Shown here piece after piece: positions 15,446 through 19,998 of a DNA stretch of 19,998 nt. The stretch spans positions 1 to 19,998 of the forward strand of contig CAZKTU010000109.1 of the NCBI GenBank assembly GCA_964555675.1. Reading direction: 5' to 3'. The notes beneath the pieces are model-generated. The model was not told where the DNA came from. It ran no database searches and saw nothing but the letters and a program-made list of their open reading frames with translations. Position numbers and translations under genes: made by a program. The stretch is from CAIWXH01 sp964555675. Its GTDB lineage: Bacteria; Chloroflexota; Chloroflexia; Chloroflexales; Chloroflexaceae. Position 1 is the stretch's first letter. Each line of letters opens with the position of its first letter.

Positions 15446-16489
15446 GTGAAGGTTTTTCTTACCGGAGGCACCGGCTTCATCGGCCAGTCCCTGGCCGCCA
15501 ATCTGCTCGGCCAGGCCGACGAGGTCGTCGCGCTGGTCCGTAAGCCCAGCAGCCCCCAGGCCCGCGCCCTCGCGGCCCTGGGGGTTCGGCTTGCGCCCGG
15601 CGATGTGACCGAGCGCGAGTCGATGCGCGCAGCGATGAGCGGGGCCGATATGGTCGTCCATAACGCCGGACACTATGAGTTCGGTCTCGACGCCGAGGGC
15701 CGCAAGCGCATGGAGGCGATCAATGTGCGCGGCACCGCCAATACCCTCGGCCTCGCCCGCGAGCTTGGTGTGCCGCGGGCGGTCTATGTCTCGAGTGTGG
15801 TCGCCTTCGGCGAGAGCGGGCCGACCCCGCGCGACGAGAGCTTCAGGCGTCAGGCCCCGTGCCGCAGCTGGTACGAGCAGACCAAGACCGACGCCCACGC
15901 CATCGCACTGCGCGAGCAGCAGCAGGGCCTGCCGTTGATCACCGTCTGCCCGGCCGGCGTGATCGGCCCCAACGACCACTCCTCGTGGGGCTATATCGTG
16001 CGCATGTACGTCAACCGGATCTCGCCGCCCACCGCCTGGGCGGCCGAGAAGATCAGCTCGCTGGTCGACCGCGACGACCTGGCCCGCGGCATCGCCCTGG
16101 CCGCCGCCAAGGGGCGAACCGGCGAGGTCTACCTGCTCTGCGGCGAGGCCCGCAGCCTACGCGAGCACCTGAGCTACTGGAAGCTGCGCCCCGGCGGCTT
16201 CGGGGCCAGACTCTGGCTGCCCAGCAGCCTGATGGCCCTCTCGCTGTGGCCCGCCGAGCCGCTGCAGCGCATGGCCGGCCTGCCGGCCTTCCTCTCACGC
16301 GAGACCGTGCGGGGCGCCGACACCAATCTGAACTACTCCGGCGCCAAAGCGATCCGCGAGCTCGGCTGGTCGCACCGCAGCGCCCGCGACATGTGGCTCA
16401 ATGCCATCGACGGCGAGATCGCGCTGCTGGCCCAGCGCCAGCGGCGCGACCTGATCACGCGCCTCAAACCGGTCGAGCCCGCGATCTGA
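15446..16489 (+). CDS. NAD(P)-dependent epimerase/dehydratase (extended SDR family)
   Basis: This is a 347-residue extended short-chain dehydrogenase/reductase, likely acting on a nucleotide sugar, a sterol- or flavonoid-like alcohol or another small substrate; the substrate is not evident. The Rossmann glycine motif GGTGFIG is at residues 7-13. DVTERESMRAAMSGADMVVHNAGHYEFG follows in parts, with the VHNAG element. A serine pair sits in VYVSSVVAFGE, the catalytic YEQTK (Tyr143, Lys147) follows, and then PAGVIGPND, the substrate-side loop. The second half (DRDDLARGIALAAAKGRTGE and VYLLCGEARSLRE) matches the dihydroflavonol-reductase-like group. The start is GTG 15446 behind GAGGAG. It is transcribed in the same direction as its neighbours but has 196 nt of upstream non-coding sequence, so it is probably independent. 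Confidence 0.9.
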   Translation: MKVFLTGGTGFIGQSLAANLLGQADEVVALVRKPSSPQARALAALGVRLAPGDVTERESMRAAMSGADMVVHNAGHYEFGLDAEGRKRMEAINVRGTANTLGLARELGVPRAVYVSSVVAFGESGPTPRDESFRRQAPCRSWYEQTKTDAHAIALREQQQGLPLITVCPAGVIGPNDHSSWGYIVRMYVNRISPPTAWAAEKISSLVDRDDLARGIALAAAKGRTGEVYLLCGEARSLREHLSYWKLRPGGFGARLWLPSSLMALSLWPAEPLQRMAGLPAFLSRETVRGADTNLNYSGAKAIRELGWSHRSARDMWLNAIDGEIALLAQRQRRDLITRLKPVEPAI

Positions 16490-16515
16490 GCCAGGTGCGC
16501 CGCCGGGCGATCGGC

Positions 16516-16521
16516 TATAAT
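16516..16521 (+). promoter_or_regulatory. -10 box placed six bases before the antitoxin start codon
   Basis: A consensus TATAAT ends 6 nt before ATG 16528, with no recognisable -35. Transcription would begin at about the first base of the start codon, implying a leaderless message. No ribosome binding site is present. Confidence 0.6.
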
Positions 16522-16527
16522 TGGCCT

Positions 16528-16740
16528 ATGGACGATATTCTGCTGGAAGAGTCCGAGCTGGGCGAGCGGCTGCGTGAGTGGCTCGCCGCTGCGCCCGAGG
16601 GGGCCTTCGCCGTCTCGCTCGAGCGCCTGGCCGATGGCCGGGTGCTGCTGCGCCCCCTGCCCGAGGCCAGCCCCGAGCTGCTGGCCCGCCTGCGGGTGAC
16701 CATGGCCAAATACCGCGAAGCCCTGATGAACCTCACCTGA
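16528..16740 (+). CDS. Probable small antitoxin preceding the Doc toxin
   Basis: This 70-residue acidic protein directly precedes a Fic/Doc toxin; its TGA stop overlaps the toxin ATG by one base (16738-16742), a hallmark of coupled antitoxin-toxin pairs. The N-terminal half is acidic (MDDILLEESELGERLREWLA). The middle is a beta-like FAVSLERLADGRVLLRPLPE, and the C-terminal half is an amphipathic helix (SPELLARLRVTMAKYREALM) of the type that could fold into the toxin's active site. It lacks an obvious Phd/YefM DNA-binding domain and no [S/T]xxxE[G/N] Fic-inhibitory motif is apparent. The antitoxin role rests on size, order and overlap, not on a recognised domain. Confidence 0.7.
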   Translation: MDDILLEESELGERLREWLAAAPEGAFAVSLERLADGRVLLRPLPEASPELLARLRVTMAKYREALMNLT

Positions 16741-17144
16741 TGCGCTACCTCACCGCGGCCGAGCTGCTGATCGTCCACCAGGCCCTGATCGAGCGCTTCG
16801 GCGGCATGGCCGGGATCACCGAGGCCGGTTTCGCCCGGCTCGAGGCCGCCGCCGCCACGCCGCGCCAGAGCGCCTTCGGGGCCGATCTCTACCCTGAGCT
16901 GGCCGACAAGGCCGGGGCCCTGGCCTTCGCCATCGTGCGCGGCCACCCCTTCTCGGACGGCAACAAGCGGGTCGCCGTGGCGGCCCTCGACCTGATCCTC
17001 AGCCTGAATGGCGCGCGCCTCGCGGCCAGCGACGACGAGGTCTACGCCCTGGCGATGGCGGCCGCAGACCATCTGGGCCGCGACGCGCTGATCGCCTGGG
17101 TGCGGGCTCACCTCGCACGGGGGGCAAACGATGGCGACGGCTGA
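16740..17144 (+). CDS. doc: Fic/Doc-family toxin (death-on-curing type), first copy
   Basis: This 134-residue protein has the length and architecture of Doc toxins, which in phage P1 inactivate elongation factor Tu by phosphorylation. The Fic-core motif HPFSDGNKR is at residues 69-77, retaining the histidine, acidic residue, GN and KR that are important in the family. The preceding FGADLYPELADKAGALAFAI and the N-terminal YLTAAELLIVHQALIERFGG fit Doc helices 1-4. It overlaps the antitoxin-like gene by one base and overlaps a second Doc-like gene by 14 nt. Whether it modifies EF-Tu or another target is not visible. The complete motif argues for an active enzyme. Confidence 0.9.
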   Translation: MRYLTAAELLIVHQALIERFGGMAGITEAGFARLEAAAATPRQSAFGADLYPELADKAGALAFAIVRGHPFSDGNKRVAVAALDLILSLNGARLAASDDEVYALAMAAADHLGRDALIAWVRAHLARGANDGDG

Positions 17145-17550
17145 GCATATCACTCTGGGCGATATCGTCGACATCCGCGACCGCTACGCCGCCGAGGACC
17201 CCTTCCGCTTCGAGATCGTCAACGGCGCCGGTCTGCTCTCGGCCCTCACCACGCCCTTCCAGGCCGCCTTCGGGCAAGAGGCCTTCCCCGAGCTGACCGA
17301 TAAGGCGGCCGCCCTGGTCTTTCTGCTGATCGCCAACCACCCCTTCCGCGACGGCAACAAGCGCATCGCGGGCGAGGCCATGCGCCTCTTCCTCGCCCGC
17401 AACGGCCTGGCCCTCAGCGGGGGCGAGCAGGCCCTGCGCAACCTCACTCGCCTGGTGCTCACCACCCACGACCCGCGCGACCCCCGCCTGCTCGCCTGGC
17501 TGGCCCGCCACACCCAGCCCGCCCCGCCCACGGCCCCTGCCAGCCTGTAG
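17131..17550 (+). CDS. Second Fic/Doc-family protein, tandem to the first
   Basis: This 139-residue paralogue of the preceding toxin starts within its last codons (14-nt overlap). HPFRDGNKR at residues 70-78 is a complete Fic-core motif, and PELTDKAAALVFLLIANHPF parallels the same segment of the first copy. The N terminus (ITLGDIVDIRDRYAAEDPFR) and the C terminus (TTHDPRDPRLLAWLARHTQP) differ clearly, so this is an old duplication or independent acquisition rather than a recent copy. No second antitoxin-like gene separates the two. It may be a second toxin with a different target, a partner subunit, or a decoy or regulator of the first. The stop lies 35 nt before the gap. Confidence 0.87.
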   Translation: MATAEHITLGDIVDIRDRYAAEDPFRFEIVNGAGLLSALTTPFQAAFGQEAFPELTDKAAALVFLLIANHPFRDGNKRIAGEAMRLFLARNGLALSGGEQALRNLTRLVLTTHDPRDPRLLAWLARHTQPAPPTAPASL

Positions 17551-17585
17551 GACAGCGTCCAACCAGGAGAGGCGCGGGGAGGCCT

Positions 17586-17685
17586 NNNNNNNNNNNNNNN
17601 NNNNNNNNNNNNNNNNNNNNNNNNNNNNNNNNNNNNNNNNNNNNNNNNNNNNNNNNNNNNNNNNNNNNNNNNNNNNNNNNNNNNN
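17586..17685. other. Assembly gap (100 N) flanked by an inverted repeat
   Basis: Exactly 100 unknown bases. The left flank ends with GGGGAGGC (17576-17583) plus CT, and the right flank begins with its complement GCCTCCCC (17686-17693). The missing piece is therefore probably the inside of a palindrome or repeat that broke the assembly. Confidence 0.97.
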
Positions 17686-17703
17686 GCCTCCCCGTACATC
17701 CCC

Positions 17704-17720
17704 GTCCGAGTAGCTCGGAC
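17704..17720. terminator. Small hairpin after the carotenoid oxygenase gene
   Basis: GTCCGAG (17704-17710) and CTCGGAC (17714-17720) form a 7-bp stem with a 3-nt loop, six bases past the oxygenase stop. There is no T-run in either direction, so it is a candidate only. Confidence 0.35.
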
Positions 17721-17725
17721 GACGT

Positions 17726-19261
17726 CTAGCGCCCAAACACCCGTGAGGTGAAGGCCCCGTGCAGGCCGTGGGGCACGTGGTGGTCGAGCTTGAGGCGCGC
17801 GAGGGGGCCGCGGGCCAGATCGCGGGCGTCGAGGATCACCACCTCGGAGGCGTGGCGCGCGGCGTCGTAGACCAGGGCCAGGAGCCAACCGTCATCCTCG
17901 TCGGGGGCGCTGTTGGCCTGTGGGTCGCCCACATCAGGGGTCACCGCCGCGGCAAGCTCGGCGGCGCGCGGGCGCGGCACGAAGATCGGCTCGCTGACGA
18001 AACCGCGCGGCCCGGCGCTCCAGAGTTGCTCGGCCCCGCTCTGCATATCCACCTTCCAGATTGCCTGGAGCGGACTGTTGCCCATAGCTGGGTCGGCCGC
18101 CGCAAGGTAGGTGTAGCGGTAGGGGCGGCCCACGCGGGCGGGGTGCAGGACCGGGAACTCGCAGCAACGCTCGGCCAGGAAGCGCCGCTCGACGCGGCCC
18201 GCGCCCAGGTCGATGCTCAACCGGGCCAGACGACCGGGCGGCAGGGCCGCAAAGTCGATCTGGCGAAAGTCGACCTCGGGGCCGATGCCGACATACGATT
18301 CGTACCAGACCGAGTCGAGCACCAGGGTCTCGCCCTCCTCGTAGGCGTTGACGTGGTGCCAGACGAAGCCGTTGGGCGCGCTGAAGGTGCGCGGCTCGCC
18401 CAGGCTGGGGTGGCGCGGAATGACAATCACCGTCGAGGGCTGCCCCGGCACCGAGCGGAGCCCCTGGGCCGCGCTCTGCACGCCGAGGGCGTAGGGCAGC
18501 GGGTCGTAGCGCACGGGGTTGCGCACGAAGATCACGTAGTTCGGCGTGATCGCCATATCGTGGAGGAAGGCGAAGCCGTCGAGCTGAAAGGCCTGGCGGC
18601 GCAGGGGCCTGAAGTCGGGGCCGAACTCGAACAGGTCGATCGTCGTGTTCAGGCCGACGTTCACCCCGAAGTTGATCAGTGCGGGCGCCCCCCCGTCCCA
18701 ATGGCAGAACGGGTCGATGTGATAATGGGCGGCGAAGGGCTGCCCCTCGCGCAGCAGGCCGTCGAGCCGGTCGAGGCCCAGTGTTTCGAGCGAGGCCGGG
18801 TCGAGCCTGTGGGGCTCTCCGGCCTCCCAGAGGGCCAGGAGCCGGTCGCCCCAGGGCAGGACGCCGGTATTGGCGATATTCTTCAGGCGCAGGTTGAGCA
18901 GGTTGGCCGCCCACCCGCCCGGCAGCTGGGTGCCGAAGACGCCGCGAAACAGGGGCCGCCCGGCGGCCTGTTCGGCGAGATAGCCCGCGGTGCGCACAAA
19001 CCGGTTGGCGTAGTGGGCCCGGCCCTCTTTGAAGCTCACGGCGACCACCATGCCGTCACCGTCGAAGGGGTGATGGACGGGCATGCCGGCCACGTCGAGC
19101 AGCCCCGGGCCGTTGCGAAAGAGGGTACCGTGGAGATCGGCGGGGATGCTCCCCTCGACCTCGTCGATCCAGCAGGCGTGCTCGACGGGCTGCGACTCGT
19201 AGCCGCGCGCCCAGTCGGCGCGCAGGGTATCGCCGGCCGCGGGCAGCGTCGCAATACTCAC
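17726..19261 (-). CDS. Carotenoid cleavage oxygenase (RPE65/apocarotenoid-oxygenase family)
   Basis: This is a non-haem iron dioxygenase that splits a double bond of a carotenoid, apocarotenoid or stilbene-like substrate. The 511-residue protein has the normal size for the seven-bladed beta-propeller fold. The four iron-ligand histidine regions are visible: AHYHIDPF (His179, with His181 nearby), FLHDMAITPNY (His234), FVWHHVNAYEEG (His302/303) and VPHGLHGAF near the C terminus (His501). The N-terminal GTLFRNGPG and HPFDGDGMV are also typical. The start GTG 19261 has AAAGGAG at 5-nt spacing; the open frame continues upstream to 19414, but without a binding site and across the divergent promoter. 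The substrate and cleavage position are unknown. It is divergent from homogentisate dioxygenase. Confidence 0.93.
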   Translation of the reverse strand: MSIATLPAAGDTLRADWARGYESQPVEHACWIDEVEGSIPADLHGTLFRNGPGLLDVAGMPVHHPFDGDGMVVAVSFKEGRAHYANRFVRTAGYLAEQAAGRPLFRGVFGTQLPGGWAANLLNLRLKNIANTGVLPWGDRLLALWEAGEPHRLDPASLETLGLDRLDGLLREGQPFAAHYHIDPFCHWDGGAPALINFGVNVGLNTTIDLFEFGPDFRPLRRQAFQLDGFAFLHDMAITPNYVIFVRNPVRYDPLPYALGVQSAAQGLRSVPGQPSTVIVIPRHPSLGEPRTFSAPNGFVWHHVNAYEEGETLVLDSVWYESYVGIGPEVDFRQIDFAALPPGRLARLSIDLGAGRVERRFLAERCCEFPVLHPARVGRPYRYTYLAAADPAMGNSPLQAIWKVDMQSGAEQLWSAGPRGFVSEPIFVPRPRAAELAAAVTPDVGDPQANSAPDEDDGWLLALVYDAARHASEVVILDARDLARGPLARLKLDHHVPHGLHGAFTSRVFGR

Positions 19262-19325
19262 ACTGGCTCCTTTCAACGCATAGGTGGGGCCGCCTGCGTC
19301 GCACCGGGCCCTTGGCCCCTTTAGC

Positions 19326-19331
19326 ATTGTA
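19326..19331 (-). promoter_or_regulatory. Possible -10 box of the carotenoid oxygenase gene
   Basis: TACAAT on the minus strand, about 65 nt before the GTG start. The -35 region is poor. It faces away from the plus-strand -10 at 19357-19362, so the two promoters are back to back. Confidence 0.4.
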
Positions 19332-19353
19332 CCGAAATTCGCCCCTGCGGCTC

Positions 19354-19362
19354 TGGTAGAAT
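19354..19362 (+). promoter_or_regulatory. Extended -10 promoter of the homogentisate dioxygenase gene
   Basis: TGGTAGAAT (TG at 19354-19355, TAGAAT at 19357-19362). The expected start is about 45 nt before the ATG. No good -35 at 17 nt. Confidence 0.45.
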
Positions 19363-19413
19363 GAGGGCGTGTCTCGGACACAACGAAGCAGCGTAACCAA
19401 CGGAGGTTCCGCA

Positions 19414-19998
19414 ATGACCTATTATCATCGGCTCGGAGCGCTGCCCCACAAGCGCCACACCCAGTTCCGCAAGCCCGACGGCAGGCTCTACCGCGAGGAG
19501 GTGATGGGCCTAGAGGGCTTCCACGGCATCCAGTCGATCCTCTACCACCACTTCCTGCCCCCCCGCGTGCTCACGGCCGAGCTGCTCGGCTCGGCCAGGG
19601 TGGAGTACGCCGACTTCGGCCCGATCCGCCACCGGGCCTTCGCCACGGCCGAGGTGCCGAGGGGCGGCGACGCGCTCGACGCCCGCCTGACCCTGCTGGG
19701 TAACAGCGACGTGACCCTGGGGGTCAGTCGGCCCACCCGCAGCATGGAGCAGTTCTACCGCAATGCCCAGGCCTACGAGGTCTGGTACGCCCACGAGGGC
19801 GCGGGGGCGCTGCGCTCGCAGTTTGGGCGCCTGCCCTTCAGCCCGGGCGACTACCTGGTCATCCCGTTCGGGGTCACCTGGCAACTGCAGCTGGCCACCC
19901 CCGACGCGCGCTTCTTTGTGATCGAGTCGAAGAGCCAGATCGCCCCCCCGAAGCGCTACCGCAACCAGTTCGGCCAGTTGCTCGAGCACGCGCCCTAC
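19414..19998 (+). CDS. hmgA: Homogentisate 1,2-dioxygenase, 5' part
   Basis: This is an iron-dependent ring-cleaving enzyme that converts homogentisate to maleylacetoacetate in tyrosine and phenylalanine breakdown. The first 195 codons are present and the frame runs off the window end, so the C-terminal cupin with the His/Glu iron ligands is not visible. The N terminus is diagnostic: YYHRLGALPHKRHTQFRKPD, followed by GLEGFHGIQSILYHHFLPP, LTLLGNSDVTLGVSRPT and the cupin-like AYEVWYAHEGAGALRSQFGR, FSPGDYLVIPFGVTWQL. ATG 19414 has GGAGG (19402-19406) with 7-nt spacing. It is transcribed away from a carotenoid oxygenase over a 152-nt shared intergenic region. Other pathway genes may follow beyond the window. 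Confidence 0.93.
   Translation, partial: MTYYHRLGALPHKRHTQFRKPDGRLYREEVMGLEGFHGIQSILYHHFLPPRVLTAELLGSARVEYADFGPIRHRAFATAEVPRGGDALDARLTLLGNSDVTLGVSRPTRSMEQFYRNAQAYEVWYAHEGAGALRSQFGRLPFSPGDYLVIPFGVTWQLQLATPDARFFVIESKSQIAPPKRYRNQFGQLLEHAPY

Noticed and set aside
17759..19324. A 521-codon plus-strand frame opposite the carotenoid oxygenase
   Set aside because: Antisense shadow of a gene in which all four iron-ligand histidine motifs are intact.

Overview
This window looks like a piece of a high-GC, probably Chloroflexota (Chloroflexales-like) draft genome. The reasons are the strong G/C bias at third codon positions, the large NB-ARC/TPR/LuxR regulator, the bactofilin plus FtsB/DivIC pair, and many short intergenic GC-rich palindromes of the 'gtcgtagggg' and 'gggcagac' types. 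The phylum assignment is an inference. Two runs of exactly 100 N (13275-13374 and 17586-17685) mark scaffold gaps. No rRNA, tRNA, CRISPR array, prophage or insertion sequence was found.

Layout. Positions 1-3999 (+) hold a polar/general L-amino-acid ABC importer: the end of the periplasmic binding protein, two permeases and the ATPase. A perfect 28-nt palindrome sits between the binding-protein gene and the first permease. Positions 4108-6639 (+) hold a single-protein signal-sensing transcription factor, followed by a small membrane-anchored or secreted protein (6746-7072) and a strong terminator. Positions 7159-7329 are a tandem array with a 35-nt period, whose last copy runs into the stop codon of a sugar-importer ATPase. 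Positions 7318-9482 (-) are a LacI-type repressor followed by that orphan ATPase, behind a near-consensus promoter whose start region is covered by four 8-bp TTAA-type operator repeats. Positions 9603-11368 (-) hold an FtsB/DivIC-like divisome protein, a bactofilin and the pyridoxamine-phosphate oxidase PdxH.

From 11456 onward (+) come a 180-aa protein of unknown function with a nearly leaderless promoter, a family-4-type glycosyltransferase cut by the first gap, an MgtE-like Mg2+ transporter lacking the usual N domain, a 47-aa small ORF, an NAD-dependent epimerase/reductase, and a toxin-antitoxin-like operon with two consecutive Fic/Doc toxins. After the second gap, a carotenoid oxygenase (-) and homogentisate 1,2-dioxygenase (+, cut by the window end) diverge from a short shared promoter region.

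The most interesting parts are non-coding or unusual in architecture. (1) A near-consensus promoter, several hairpins and an internal intrinsic terminator make up a roughly 420-nt leader before the MgtE-like gene; it does not match the M-box riboswitch as I know it. (2) A possible three-way-junction RNA lies directly upstream of the 47-aa ORF. (3) The antitoxin-like ORF is followed by two different Doc-type toxins in overlapping frames, with a -10 box six bases from the start codon. (4) A LacI operator array consists of four 8-bp repeats.
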